DNA of 64,000 bases from Paenibacillus wynnii (GTDB lineage: Bacteria; Bacillota; Bacilli; Paenibacillales; Paenibacillaceae). Position numbers and translations under genes: made by a program. The DNA lies in NCBI RefSeq assembly GCF_030812855.1, contig NZ_JAUSTK010000004.1, forward strand, positions 208,862 through 272,861. The letters are read 5' to 3'. Under the pieces are notes generated by a model, which was not told where the DNA came from, searched no databases, and saw nothing but the letters and a program-made list of their open reading frames with translations. Positions 1 to 8,555 of the stretch are shown here, one piece after another; the stretch's first letter is position 1, and the number at the start of each line of letters is the position of its first letter.

Positions 1-738
1 GTAATCTGTAAAAGATACATTCTCCAACGGATTCTCATGGCTGTCAGCACGCGGAGGAGCGAGTTCGTTCCAGTCCCCTACCTTAAGGGCTAGCTGACGG
101 TAAAAGGTTAAATCTCCTTCGGGCTGGAAGGTCTCCATTTCCCGTTCACGCAGCAGGCCGTCGAAATACCAGCCCAAGTCACCGTCTGAGTCTGTGAAGA
201 GTTCGCTCAGGCGTTGAATGGTTAATAAGGGCAGGCTATATAGTTCCTCTAGACATTTAAGCAGCACAAGAGCTGTAGCATGAGCATCACTGTCCGCCTG
301 GTGCGGACGTTCATGCGTGAGACCAAATTGAGAAGTGACGGCTCCAAGCTGGTAAGTCGTCAGGGATGGGAAACATATTTTGAGAAAATCTATCGTATCT
401 AAAATACGACCCTGAAACGGCAAATATCCGCACCGGTCCAGGGCACTTTGCAAAAAATGAAAATCAAAGGAGACGTTATGCCCAACGAGCACAACATCAT
501 CCAAAAGAGGAACAAGCTCCATCATCATTTCTTCCAGTTCTGGGGCATTCTCCACATCACTATCGGTTATTCCGGTTAGACCGGTAATAAAGGGTGGAAT
601 GGGTGCTCCGGGCTTGACGAAAGAACCGTAAACACGGGAGATGGACAGGTCTTCTTCTATTATGGCAAGTCCAACCTGGATGATTTCACCCACAGATTGG
701 GTTCCGGTAGTTTCAAAATCAAGCACGGCAAATTTCAT
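1..738 (-). CDS. dinG: DinG-type DEDDh exonuclease/helicase, N-terminal part
   Basis: The frame opens at an ATG at 738 and is still open at the window edge, so only about 246 N-terminal residues are visible. They form a DEDDh 3'-5' exonuclease domain: an ExoI motif (DFETTG, about residues 7-12), an ExoII region (GHNVSFDFHF) and an ExoIII motif (HQADSDAHAT). In Firmicutes DinG this domain is fused to an XPD-like helicase, which would lie outside the window. The position after panBCD and a TPR gene matches the B. subtilis order panB-panC-panD-dinG, which favours DinG over a stand-alone DNA polymerase III epsilon-like exonuclease. The fusion to a helicase is inferred. Confidence 0.85.
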   Translation of the reverse strand, partial: MKFAVLDFETTGTQSVGEIIQVGLAIIEEDLSISRVYGSFVKPGAPIPPFITGLTGITDSDVENAPELEEMMMELVPLLDDVVLVGHNVSFDFHFLQSALDRCGYLPFQGRILDTIDFLKICFPSLTTYQLGAVTSQFGLTHERPHQADSDAHATALVLLKCLEELYSLPLLTIQRLSELFTDSDGDLGWYFDGLLREREMETFQPEGDLTFYRQLALKVGDWNELAPPRADSHENPLENVSFTDY

Positions 739-853
739 TGTAAGTTCTATTCCCTTTCACTTGAGACTCCATATCAGCATAACAGAAGTTACGAAAAAAG
801 GCGATGCACACCGCTTTGACAGTGGATGCATCGCTTAAGATAACGGACTATGA

Positions 854-1495
854 TTATAAAAGCGAAACAAGCTGACTTCCGTACTGAAGCTCCCCGCCTT
901 TGCTCCGGCAGACCTCCAGGTTAACATTCGGTTCAGGAAGAGAAGGATCATGCTGCAGTGATAGACTAAATAGTTCACGGGCCTCCGTGAAACGTTCCTG
1001 AGAAGCCCTAATGCAGCCCATGGCATTATAAACCATTGCCTTCAGCTTCCTATTTCTTACCAAAGTCACCATGTGCTCCAAATGTACCCAAGCCGCTTCA
1101 CCTTCACCCTGATGAAGGTAGGCCATGGCCAGATACAAACGGCCAGAAAGGCTTTCGGGATAATGGGAAATAACAGTCTTAAACTGCTCAATACATTGCG
1201 GGTACATAAGCAGTTTATAATACCCCTGTCCTCGGGCAAAGGACTCCATGGAGAGCTCCGGAGCTTCACGCTGAGGCGGTTCCTCTTCCTGTTCCAAGGT
1301 TAAGTCCGTCCCTTGGTTAAAATCGCTCATTTTCTCTGCAAACGCCAGCCACTCATCCATCACATCATCACTAAGCCTGCGAAGCAGATTGTACTTGTTC
1401 AAAAGTTCTTCCCGGCGGGCACCCTCCGCTGTAGGGTAATCAATAATGATTTCGCGTAGCATCTCGTTCATTTCAGCAAATAAATGTTGAAACAT
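854..1495 (-). CDS. Tetratricopeptide-repeat protein
   Basis: Predicted 213-residue soluble protein. The N-terminal half is acidic and helical (MFQHLFAEMNEMLREI onward). The C-terminal half has TPR-like repeats, for example around ARGQGYYKLLMYPQCIEQF and ALGCIRASQ-type segments, ending shortly after a Cys-containing stretch. The ATG at 1495 is preferred over an ATG at 1582 because GAGGGTGG lies a suitable distance upstream. It sits between panD and dinG on the same strand and may be cotranscribed with them. TPR proteins usually mediate protein contacts; no specific function can be read from the sequence. Confidence 0.7.
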   Translation of the reverse strand: MFQHLFAEMNEMLREIIIDYPTAEGARREELLNKYNLLRRLSDDVMDEWLAFAEKMSDFNQGTDLTLEQEEEPPQREAPELSMESFARGQGYYKLLMYPQCIEQFKTVISHYPESLSGRLYLAMAYLHQGEGEAAWVHLEHMVTLVRNRKLKAMVYNAMGCIRASQERFTEARELFSLSLQHDPSLPEPNVNLEVCRSKGGELQYGSQLVSLL

Positions 1496-1612
1496 GGGAC
1501 ATCCCACCCTCACTGAAAATGAAATCAGTTCAACTTGCCTGACTTCATTTTTCGCCGAGAGCAGTCCTTTCATCCCTTCCATTGATTACATATATAATAA
1601 ACCGCAGATTAC

Positions 1613-1996
1613 TTAGGCTATCGTAGCATGAATTTCGTGATCAACCTGCTTGAGCAGCTTATTATTATCGTCAACAAATACGACGGTTGGTTTATGGGTA
1701 CTCAGCTCTTCCTGAGACAGCATCGCATAAGAAATTATAATAACAGTATCCCCTGGATGTACAAGCCGGGCTGCTGCGCCGTTAAGGCAAATCACTCCGC
1801 TTCCGCGCGGACCAGGAATCACATAGGTTTCAAGGCGGGAGCCATTATTATTATCAACAATCTGCACCTTTTCATTCTCTAATAAATCTGCTGCTTCCAT
1901 TAAGTCTTCATCAATGGTAATACTGCCAACGTAATTTAAGTTAGCTTCCGTAACCGTCGCACGGTGTATTTTGGACTTCATCATATGTCTAAACAA
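1613..1996 (-). CDS. panD: Aspartate 1-decarboxylase proenzyme
   Basis: Cytoplasmic enzyme that decarboxylates L-aspartate to beta-alanine for pantothenate synthesis. The start is taken as TTG at 1996: GGAGG lies 9 bases upstream, the start overlaps the panC stop by 8 bases, and the self-cleavage pair then falls exactly at Gly24-Ser25 (YVGSITID), as in the family. The protein is then 127 residues, the usual length. Family landmarks seen are [12 protein letters not shown] near the N-terminus and [15 protein letters not shown] in the middle. Ser25 becomes the pyruvoyl cofactor after cleavage. The overlap with panC suggests translational coupling. Confidence 0.95.
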   Translation of the reverse strand: MFRHMMKSKIHRATVTEANLNYVGSITIDEDLMEAADLLENEKVQIVDNNNGSRLETYVIPGPRGSGVICLNGAAARLVHPGDTVIIISYAMLSQEELSTHKPTVVFVDDNNKLLKQVDHEIHATIA

Positions 1997-2879
1997 GAAC
2001 GACGACCTCCTTCGGCGTGAATACAATATTATCAATAAGGCGAGTTTTGCCAAACTTAACAGCCAATGCCATTATTATTTCACCTTCTATAGTCATTAGG
2101 GAAGTATCGGCATCCAAGGAATCTAACCCCGGAAACGTTAAAATTTCGGCATAATCGATATTTGTGAGCGGTGAACGCGAAATTACGGATACCAGTAATT
2201 GTTTTACTTCAGCCACTGTATTGGCTGTGCCTTCTTCAACGGCTTGCCGGGCTTCTTGGAGCGACCGGGACAAGACAAGGGCCTGGGTGCGTTCTTCCTG
2301 AGATAAATAAACATTGCGCGAGCTCAACGCCAGGCCGTCACTTTCGCGTACGATTGGGCAAGCTATAATGTTTACATTCATGTTGAGATCGGAAACCATC
2401 TGCCGCAATACGGCGACCTGCTGGGCATCTTTTAAGCCAAAGAACGCATAATCAGGTTGAACCATATTGAACAGCTTGGAGACCACGGTTGTAACTCCGT
2501 CAAAATGACCCGGGCGCGAAGCTCCGCAAAGCTGGGTAGTCAGTGAAGATACGGATACTTGGGTACGGATCGGTGTTGGGTACATAGCCTCCACACTAGG
2601 AATAAAAACAATATCGGCACCCTCACGCTCGGCGAGTTCCAGATCTCTTTTCTCATCTCGCGGATAGGATTCAAAATCCTCATTGGGTCCAAACTGCAGT
2701 GGATTGACAAAAATACTCATCACCACGGTACCGCACATTTCTCCGGCCCGGCGCAGAAGACTTGCATGCCCCTCGTGTAAAAAACCCATAGTTGGAACCA
2801 AACCGATCGGCCCATGACCGCCGCCGCGCATATATTCAATCGCTTCACGTAATTGTTCTACATTTCTTACTACTCTCAT
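1989..2879 (-). CDS. panC: Pantothenate synthetase (pantoate--beta-alanine ligase)
   Basis: Condenses pantoate with beta-alanine using ATP, through a pantoyl-adenylate intermediate. About 296 residues, a normal length. Visible nucleotidyltransferase signatures are [18 protein letters not shown] (HIGH-like), [13 protein letters not shown] and the KMSKS-like region [13 protein letters not shown]. The ATG at 2879 follows AAAGGAG at a good distance and lies 4 bases after the panB stop; a longer frame to 2957 would read into panB and is rejected. Middle gene of a panB-panC-panD unit. Confidence 0.96.
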   Translation of the reverse strand: MRVVRNVEQLREAIEYMRGGGHGPIGLVPTMGFLHEGHASLLRRAGEMCGTVVMSIFVNPLQFGPNEDFESYPRDEKRDLELAEREGADIVFIPSVEAMYPTPIRTQVSVSSLTTQLCGASRPGHFDGVTTVVSKLFNMVQPDYAFFGLKDAQQVAVLRQMVSDLNMNVNIIACPIVRESDGLALSSRNVYLSQEERTQALVLSRSLQEARQAVEEGTANTVAEVKQLLVSVISRSPLTNIDYAEILTFPGLDSLDADTSLMTIEGEIIMALAVKFGKTRLIDNIVFTPKEVVVLV

Positions 2880-2883
2880 CTTA

Positions 2884-3747
2884 TTACACTCCTTTTCCGG
2901 CAGCGCCATATAATGATTCAAGCACGGTCTCATCCGCTGCAAAAATATGACTTTCATCAGGGAAGGAACGCTGCTTCACTTCTTGTACATATTGACTAAT
3001 CCCTTCACGGATTAAGCTTCCTACATCTGCATAGGTTTTGACAAAACGCTTTTCCCGATATGGGGATGCATAACGCAAGAGATCATGAAAAACCAGCACC
3101 TGACCATCACAGTAACGACCCGCGCCAATTCCAATGGTTGGGATACTAAGTTCTTTTGAAATAGCTTCGGCTACTTCTTCTGTAACCAGCTCTAGCACCA
3201 CTCCAAATGCACCTGCCGCCTCCAGAGCCTTCGCCTCGTCCATCAAACGTTTCGCATCCTGTGGATCCTTGCCTTGAACGCGGTAGCCGCCAATCATATT
3301 GACAGACTGGGGTGTAAGGCCTATATGGCCGAGAACCGGTACTCCTGCGGAAACCACTGAAGCTACAGTGCTGCAAATCTCCAGCCCGCCTTCCATTTTG
3401 ACGGCATGAGCACGACCTTCCTGCATCAGTCTTCTTACGCTCCGCAGCGTCTCGTCAATTCCGCCGTGATAGGTCATAAACGGCATATCTGCAACGATAA
3501 AAGTATGCTCCGCACCGCGGGTCACTGCCCGGGTATGGTAGACCATGTCCTCAATGGTGACTGGCAAGGTAGAGTCATACCCAAGAACCACATTACCTAG
3601 AGAATCTCCCACTAGAATGAGATCAATCCCCGCTTCCTCAGCAAGTCGTGCAGAAGGATAATCATATGCGGTCAGCATGCTTAGAGGCACGCCGTCCAAT
3701 TTCATTTTTTTCATTTTTACAATGTTTAAAGCTTGTTTTCCAGCCAT
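2884..3747 (-). CDS. panB: 3-methyl-2-oxobutanoate hydroxymethyltransferase
   Basis: First step of pantoate synthesis: transfers a hydroxymethyl group from methylene-tetrahydrofolate to 2-oxoisovalerate. 287 residues, normal for PanB. The metal-binding and substrate motifs are clear: MLTAYDYPSARLAEEAG, LVGDSLGNVVLGYDSTLPV, KMEGG and VLGHIGLTPQSVN. The ATG at 3747 follows GGGGAG. It is the first gene after birA and is separated from it by a 335-base leader with a terminator-like hairpin, so the pan genes probably have their own regulated transcript. Confidence 0.97.
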   Translation of the reverse strand: MAGKQALNIVKMKKMKLDGVPLSMLTAYDYPSARLAEEAGIDLILVGDSLGNVVLGYDSTLPVTIEDMVYHTRAVTRGAEHTFIVADMPFMTYHGGIDETLRSVRRLMQEGRAHAVKMEGGLEICSTVASVVSAGVPVLGHIGLTPQSVNMIGGYRVQGKDPQDAKRLMDEAKALEAAGAFGVVLELVTEEVAEAISKELSIPTIGIGAGRYCDGQVLVFHDLLRYASPYREKRFVKTYADVGSLIREGISQYVQEVKQRSFPDESHIFAADETVLESLYGAAGKGV

Positions 3748-4024
3748 GTAAGCTTCGCTCCCCTTTTTCGATAAATTTACGCATCATTCGCGCAAACAAA
3801 AAAACCCTTTAGCATGTCCGCTAAAAAGGTCCGAAGGGCAGTAAGAAGAGTCACTCGCGATCGTCCCTTCTGTCTCGGTCCTTACGGCTCAGAGCAGAAT
3901 CCAACGTAACCGATAATGCAGTTATGAAGGTAAATCCAATGGATCATGAATTTCAAACGCTAAAGTTTATTTCATAAGCAGAGTGCAGTTCGTATCCTGT
4001 GATACTGCCTCTAGCCATAGTATA
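3748..4024 (-). promoter_or_regulatory. panB promoter and long structured 5' leader
   Basis: Gene-free stretch between birA and panB. An extended -10 promoter (TGGTATACT, minus strand; TATACT at 4019-4024) could start an RNA near 4012, giving a leader of about 265 nucleotides. The leader can fold a GTATC/GATAC hairpin near its 5' end, a GAAGGG/CCCTTC hairpin around 3832-3872 and a terminator-like hairpin at 3797-3830, just upstream of panB. This layout suggests transcription attenuation. A pan RNA motif has been described upstream of pan operons; I could not confirm that this leader matches it. No T-box signature is present. Confidence 0.5.
3797..3830 (-). terminator. Terminator or attenuator hairpin in the panB leader
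   Basis: On the minus strand CCTTTTTAGC and GCTAAAGGG pair around a six-base loop with a small U bulge, followed directly by a run of seven T. It lies after the panB promoter and before the panB start, so it would act as an attenuator rather than as the end of birA. Confidence 0.7.
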
Positions 4025-4048
4025 CCAAATTGATTTCACAAATACACC

Positions 4049-4077
4049 AAAAAATATGACAAGGGGTGAGCCCCTTG
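4049..4077 (-). terminator. Probable terminator after birA
   Basis: CAAGGGG and CCCCTTG form a 7-bp stem with a 4-base loop just after the birA stop, followed a few bases later by a T-rich run on the minus strand. It separates the cca-birA transcript from the panB leader. Confidence 0.65.
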
Positions 4078-4082
4078 CCGAG

Positions 4083-4883
4083 TCATATCATTTCGATTTC
4101 ACCGGAACACACACTGAATAACTGTCCATGATGATTTTCCAGCAGCAGTCCCCCGTCACTGTCAAGTCCAACCGCCTTGCCTTCACTGCGCCCTTGAGCT
4201 GTATTCAGAGCAACCTGCCGACCTAGGGTCACCGATAGAGATTCCCATAGCATACCGATGGGTCTAAATCCTTGCTCCAGATATAAAGAATATAATAATT
4301 CCAGTTCAGACAGAACCGTTCCAGCAAGCTCTGCACGATTGATAGAAGCTCCTCCGCGTTCGATCATTAGCGAAGTGCCAATCCCCTTCAAGAAGTCCGG
4401 ATAATCGTCCTCAGCCAGATTAGCATCTATCCCGATCCCCGCAATACAGTACTGAAGCTGCCCTTCATTCAGGCTGGATTCCAGTAAAATCCCGCATACC
4501 TTACGCCCAGAGACCAACAGGTCATTAGGCCATTTGATCCCAGCTTCAACACCGGCAACTCGACGTATCGCTCTGCAAACCGCCACACCTGCTAACAGGG
4601 TAAGCTGAGGGGTAGACAGAAGGGGCAGCTTCGGGCGAAGGATAACACTCATCCAAATGCCTTTCCCCCGTGGGGAATGCCATTTCCGTCCCATCCGGCC
4701 TCTTCCGCCAGTCTGTTCCTCAGCAATGACCGCCGTTCCTTCCGGTGCCCCGTCTTCCGCCAGTCTTTTCGCTTCCTCCTGAGTGGACACTACCGTCTCC
4801 ATCAGCTGTAGCCCGCCCGTCCAGCCGGAAGCTGAAGGCTCCCGTCTTAAATGGGCCAGCAGCAGCGTATCATAGTTGCTCAT
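4083..4883 (-). CDS. birA: Biotin--[acetyl-CoA-carboxylase] ligase lacking the HTH domain
   Basis: Activates biotin to biotinyl-AMP and transfers it to the biotin carboxyl carrier lysine. The catalytic core is complete: STQEEAKRL, GGRGRMGRKW (biotinyl-AMP loop, about residues 59-68), KWPNDLLVSGRKVCGILLE, and a C-terminal SH3-like domain ending in CSGEIEMI. The start at ATG 4883 has AAGGA 9 bases upstream and overlaps the end of cca by 14 bases. The protein has about 266 residues; B. subtilis BirA has about 325 because of an N-terminal winged helix. That DNA-binding domain is absent here and cannot be hidden upstream, because that DNA encodes the end of Cca. Confidence 0.93.
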   Translation of the reverse strand: MSNYDTLLLAHLRREPSASGWTGGLQLMETVVSTQEEAKRLAEDGAPEGTAVIAEEQTGGRGRMGRKWHSPRGKGIWMSVILRPKLPLLSTPQLTLLAGVAVCRAIRRVAGVEAGIKWPNDLLVSGRKVCGILLESSLNEGQLQYCIAGIGIDANLAEDDYPDFLKGIGTSLMIERGGASINRAELAGTVLSELELLYSLYLEQGFRPIGMLWESLSVTLGRQVALNTAQGRSEGKAVGLDSDGGLLLENHHGQLFSVCSGEIEMI

Positions 4884-6201
4884 GTCCAACCATCCTTTTT
4901 ACTTCTGCGAGTAATTGTTGTTTATCATTAAGAATATCTCCGCAAGCCACTTTCAGCAGCAGCTCATTAAGAACTAAACCTAACCACGGCCCAGGTCGTC
5001 TGTCCAAGGCTTCTGCCAACTCATTCCCTCCAACGGCCAGATCTGCAAGTTCAGTCACGGGCATACGGGACATCCATATCTGAGCCACAGCAGGGAATTC
5101 CTTAAGTTCATTATGAGCGGAGTGTGCCGAAAGATTTGGTACAACCCTGGTGCTATCCGCAGGCAGCACCCTTAGCAGTGACAGCCATCCGAAGGCGGCG
5201 TCCTGCCCGAGAGTCAGCACGGCGGCGATCCAACGCCGCCGCAGCTTGTCCGTGCCGGCCGGGTCCCCCGCCGGCACTTCTTCAAGGGCAGCGGTCCAAG
5301 CTTCGCGGACCCGCAGTACCCCGGCGACGCTGACCCGCGTCGCCCCCGGGAACGTCCATGCCCGCAGGAGCTCGTCGGCCTCAACGGCCGACCGCCCCAG
5401 GGCATGAAGGAGCAGCGCCCACCGCAGGCGGGCGCTTTCCAGTTCCCCGATCCCGGCCACATAGGCGGCGGCTGCCGCCAGGTCGGAACCGGTCCAGGGG
5501 AACGGGGCCTTGCCGCGCTGCAGCAGTCCGCTGCGCGAGAGCATGCCGAGACCACGCCGCGGATGCGGTCCCTCCACAATTCTTTCCAGCTCCGCGCGGA
5601 CACGCTCCACTGCAATATGCGCCAGCTTATCGCGCTGGCGCAGCAGCCCCCGCCACGTGTTCTTGGCAACGCTGAAGTCCAGCGTGGAGGCGAACCGTAC
5701 ACAGCGAAGCATACGCAGCGCATCCTCTTCAAAGCGCTCCTCTGCATCTCCTACGCAGCGTACAATACGACGATCCAAATCCTTCGCTCCGTAGAACGGA
5801 TCGATCAGAGACCCCTCTACGCCACACGCCATCGCATTAATGGTGAAGTCGCGGCGGCGGAGATCTTCCTTCACATCCTTTACAAATACAACCTGCTCTG
5901 GACGTCGATGATCGGCGTATGTGCTCTCTGTCCGATAAGTCGTAACCTCGAAGCCGTATTTATCCTGCAGCACAGTAATCGTTCCATGCTGCAATCCCGT
6001 AGGAATACAACGAGGAAAGATAGATAAGACTTCCTCCGGTAAAGCAGAGGTAGTGATATCCATATCATGCACAGGGCGGTTCAGAAGCTCATCTCGAACG
6101 CAGCCACCCACCCAAAAAGCCTCATGTCCGTTTGAAGTTAACCGAGTGACTACAATTTCGGCAGCCATCGCCATTCCGGGATCTGCCATTGTCCAATTCA
6201 T
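4870..6201 (-). CDS. cca: CCA tRNA nucleotidyltransferase
   Basis: Adds or repairs the 3'-terminal CCA of tRNAs. 443 residues. The class II nucleotidyltransferase head is clear: FWVGGCVRDELLNRPVHDMD carries the catalytic DxD, followed by PTGLQHGTITV, RRRDFTINAMA and EDALRMLRCVRFAS (RNA-binding and nucleotide-selection motifs). The start at ATG 6201 follows AAGGAG. The central part (about 5210-5720) is clearly more GC-rich and richer in Ala and Arg than its neighbours. It sits between bshA and birA, the same order as in B. subtilis. Confidence 0.95.
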   Translation of the reverse strand: MNWTMADPGMAMAAEIVVTRLTSNGHEAFWVGGCVRDELLNRPVHDMDITTSALPEEVLSIFPRCIPTGLQHGTITVLQDKYGFEVTTYRTESTYADHRRPEQVVFVKDVKEDLRRRDFTINAMACGVEGSLIDPFYGAKDLDRRIVRCVGDAEERFEEDALRMLRCVRFASTLDFSVAKNTWRGLLRQRDKLAHIAVERVRAELERIVEGPHPRRGLGMLSRSGLLQRGKAPFPWTGSDLAAAAAYVAGIGELESARLRWALLLHALGRSAVEADELLRAWTFPGATRVSVAGVLRVREAWTAALEEVPAGDPAGTDKLRRRWIAAVLTLGQDAAFGWLSLLRVLPADSTRVVPNLSAHSAHNELKEFPAVAQIWMSRMPVTELADLAVGGNELAEALDRRPGPWLGLVLNELLLKVACGDILNDKQQLLAEVKRMVGHEQL

Positions 6202-6213
6202 ACCTATAACTCC

Positions 6214-7374
6214 TTATCCTCGGACTACGTCCAATCCCGGTACCTTGCAACCCAGTACACGGTAATATATATCCTCATACTGTCTCGTAATTTTATCTTT
6301 ATTGAAATCCTCACACGCCCGTCTGAGACAAGCCTCCCTGAACTGCTGTGCCTTGTGCTCATCCGATAATAAGGTTATAGCGTAATCTGCCATAGCGGCA
6401 GTGTCACCGACCGGTGCGAGGAAGCCTGTTTTTCCGTGCTGAATTAATTCGGGGATCCCCCCGGTCATTGAACCGATGGTAGGCACGCCGCAAGCCATTG
6501 CTTCAAGCGCTACCAGACCAAAACTCTCTTTCTCTGAAGGAAGCAGCAGCAAATCAGCCATGGATATAACCCGGGCAACATCATCCTGCTTGCCAAGGAA
6601 TCGCACTTTATCCTCCAGCCCCATCTCATTGATCTTAGCCTGTATCTTCGGCAGCTCTGGACCTTCACCTACAAGTAATAGACGCGAAGGAAGTCTGGCG
6701 CTCACACGGGCAAAAACATCAATGACATCGCTGACCCGCTTAACTGGACGGAAATTTGAAATATGCATAAGTATTTTCTCATCAGGGTTAGCAAAATCAT
6801 CGCGTAAATCAGAAACATCACGCGGATAATAGACACGTTTATCTACAAAATTATAAGTCAAATCAATATTACGCGTAATATCAAGTGCCCGGTGCGTTTC
6901 CTGAATAAGATCCAATGATACCGCCGTTACTGCGTCACTTTCATTGATCCCCAGACGAATGAGATCCTTAAGCGATTCATCATGGCCTAATACGGTAATG
7001 TCAGTACCATGCAGAGTAGTGACAACCTTAATTTGATTGCCCAGCATCTGTTTGGCCAGGAGTGCACAGACTGCATGAGGAACAGCATAATGTACATGCA
7101 GTAAATCAAGTCCTTGCATTTTGGCAACCTGAGCCATCTTGGTAGCCAACGCTAAGTCATAAGGAGGATAACGGAAAACATAATAATCATTGACCTCAAC
7201 CTCATGATAAAAAATATTTTTCTGAAACGTTCCAAGCCGGAACGGGATACTATGTGTAATAAAATGAACTTCGTGGCCTTTCTCAGCCAATAGCTTGCCC
7301 AGTTCAGTTGCCACAACACCCGAGCCGCCAAGAGACGGATAACAGGTAATGCCTATTTTTAATAACCGCTCCAT
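6214..7374 (-). CDS. bshA: N-acetyl-alpha-D-glucosaminyl L-malate synthase
   Basis: GT4-family glycosyltransferase that joins UDP-GlcNAc and L-malate in the first step of bacillithiol synthesis. 386 residues. Seen are the N-terminal GITCYPSLGGSGVVATELG loop, HVHYAVPHA, TLHGTDITVLG, the LLVGEGPELP segment and the C-terminal SEKESFGLVALEAMACG nucleotide-sugar site. The product feeds the deacetylase BshB1 encoded next to it. Together they indicate that the organism uses bacillithiol as a low-molecular-weight thiol. BshC, the last enzyme, is not in the window. Confidence 0.95.
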   Translation of the reverse strand: MERLLKIGITCYPSLGGSGVVATELGKLLAEKGHEVHFITHSIPFRLGTFQKNIFYHEVEVNDYYVFRYPPYDLALATKMAQVAKMQGLDLLHVHYAVPHAVCALLAKQMLGNQIKVVTTLHGTDITVLGHDESLKDLIRLGINESDAVTAVSLDLIQETHRALDITRNIDLTYNFVDKRVYYPRDVSDLRDDFANPDEKILMHISNFRPVKRVSDVIDVFARVSARLPSRLLLVGEGPELPKIQAKINEMGLEDKVRFLGKQDDVARVISMADLLLLPSEKESFGLVALEAMACGVPTIGSMTGGIPELIQHGKTGFLAPVGDTAAMADYAITLLSDEHKAQQFREACLRRACEDFNKDKITRQYEDIYYRVLGCKVPGLDVVRG

Positions 7375-7401
7375 AGTTCCGTCCCCCTCTCTGACCTATG
7401 A

Positions 7402-8121
7402 TTAAGGCTTCTGTACGCGCGAAGAACCTGCAGTGAAAAATCCCACGGTATGGGGAACTTTAGTTGCAAACCCCTCCGCATAAGGTATAAGTCTTCGCTG
7501 CCCAAGCAGCATATCTCTAGATCGTACACGTTCTATATAGCCGTCGTTTAACGGGGTAGAGACAAAATCCTCCCCCGGAGTCTTCTGAAATTGTGAACGA
7601 TAGCAGGAAAGCGCCTTTTCTTTGGCTTCGTAATGCTCTGTCACATCAACGATCAGATCCGCGCGCCCTAAATCATTAATGAAATAGAAATAAAGTTGAG
7701 GTGCCGAGACTGCCGGCATGTCCGGCAGATATTTACGGAGCTTGGCATTAAATACAGCTTCTTCTACCAGCTTGCTGCAAGCGATATGATCGGGATGCCG
7801 ATCCTCCCAATAGGGAGCAAACACAAGATCAGGAGAGTACTTGCGTATCTCCGAAGTCACTGCTGCCAATTGCTCCTCTGTTATAAAAAGACCTCTGTCA
7901 GGTAGTCCAAGATTGGTACGCACCTTAACCCCCAATACCTCTGCAGCCTGCTGCGCTTCCAGCTTGCGCTTTTCTACTGTACCGTTAGAGGACATCTCCG
8001 CAGCCGTAAGATCACACAAGCCAACTGAAAATCCAGCAGCCGCATGCTTCGCAATCGTTCCTGCCATTCCAATTTCAGCATCATCTGCATGGGCACCAAA
8101 GATAAGGATATCGAGTTTCAT
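7402..8121 (-). CDS. bshB1: Bacillithiol biosynthesis deacetylase BshB1
   Basis: Zinc-dependent LmbE-like enzyme that removes the acetyl group from GlcNAc-malate. 239 residues. The metal and catalytic motif [14 protein letters not shown] is at residues 10-23 and the second metal ligand lies in [11 protein letters not shown]. The start at ATG 8121 overlaps the mgsA stop by 4 bases, so it is probably translationally coupled to mgsA. The pairing with bshA favours bacillithiol synthesis over a general LmbE amidase role. Confidence 0.95.
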   Translation of the reverse strand: MKLDILIFGAHADDAEIGMAGTIAKHAAAGFSVGLCDLTAAEMSSNGTVEKRKLEAQQAAEVLGVKVRTNLGLPDRGLFITEEQLAAVTSEIRKYSPDLVFAPYWEDRHPDHIACSKLVEEAVFNAKLRKYLPDMPAVSAPQLYFYFINDLGRADLIVDVTEHYEAKEKALSCYRSQFQKTPGEDFVSTPLNDGYIERVRSRDMLLGQRRLIPYAEGFATKVPHTVGFFTAGSSRVQKP

Positions 8122-8537
8122 TCCTCCACACCCGGTTTGTACTTATGTACAAGATCTCGCCAAGCAAAATCACCGCGGTCAATCGCCTTAACCAGAATCT
8201 CCGCTGTGGCAATATTAGTAGCTACCGGAATACCGTAGACATCACAAAGCCGAAGTAGTGCTGTAATATCAGGTTCATGCGGCTGAGCCATTAATGGATC
8301 TCTTAAAAAGATAATTAGATCAAGCTCATCCTGAGCGACCAATGCGCCTATTTGCTGATCTCCTCCAAGAGGTCCGGACATAAAGCGGTTTATCTTCAGC
8401 TGAGTTGCTTCCATAATTCTTTGGCCTGTCGTTCCGGTAGAGTAAAGCTCACGGCCTTCAAAGACATGTTCATAAGCCGTAACAAAATTAACCATTTCCT
8501 CTTTTTTGCGATCATGTGCGATAAATGCTATTTTCAT
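8118..8537 (-). CDS. mgsA: Methylglyoxal synthase
   Basis: Converts dihydroxyacetone phosphate to methylglyoxal and phosphate, a bypass of lower glycolysis. 139 residues, the normal size. Family features are [10 protein letters not shown] at the N-terminus (His and Asp near the active site), TGTTGQRI and [14 protein letters not shown], which binds phosphate. The placement between dapB and the bacillithiol genes matches B. subtilis. It has been noted for that organism that bacillithiol takes part in methylglyoxal detoxification, so the neighbourhood makes functional sense. Confidence 0.96.
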   Translation of the reverse strand: MKIAFIAHDRKKEEMVNFVTAYEHVFEGRELYSTGTTGQRIMEATQLKINRFMSGPLGGDQQIGALVAQDELDLIIFLRDPLMAQPHEPDITALLRLCDVYGIPVATNIATAEILVKAIDRGDFAWRDLVHKYKPGVEE

Positions 8538-8555
8538 CTGATAGTTCTCTCCCGT

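Noticed and set aside
3748..4082. T-box or tetrahydrofolate riboswitch upstream of panB
   Set aside because: Neither the T-box GGGTGGTACC sequence nor the folate riboswitch core is present.
5214..5747. Long frames on both strands within cca
   Set aside because: They arise from the high GC content there, which removes stop codons; Cca itself is clearly the real product.
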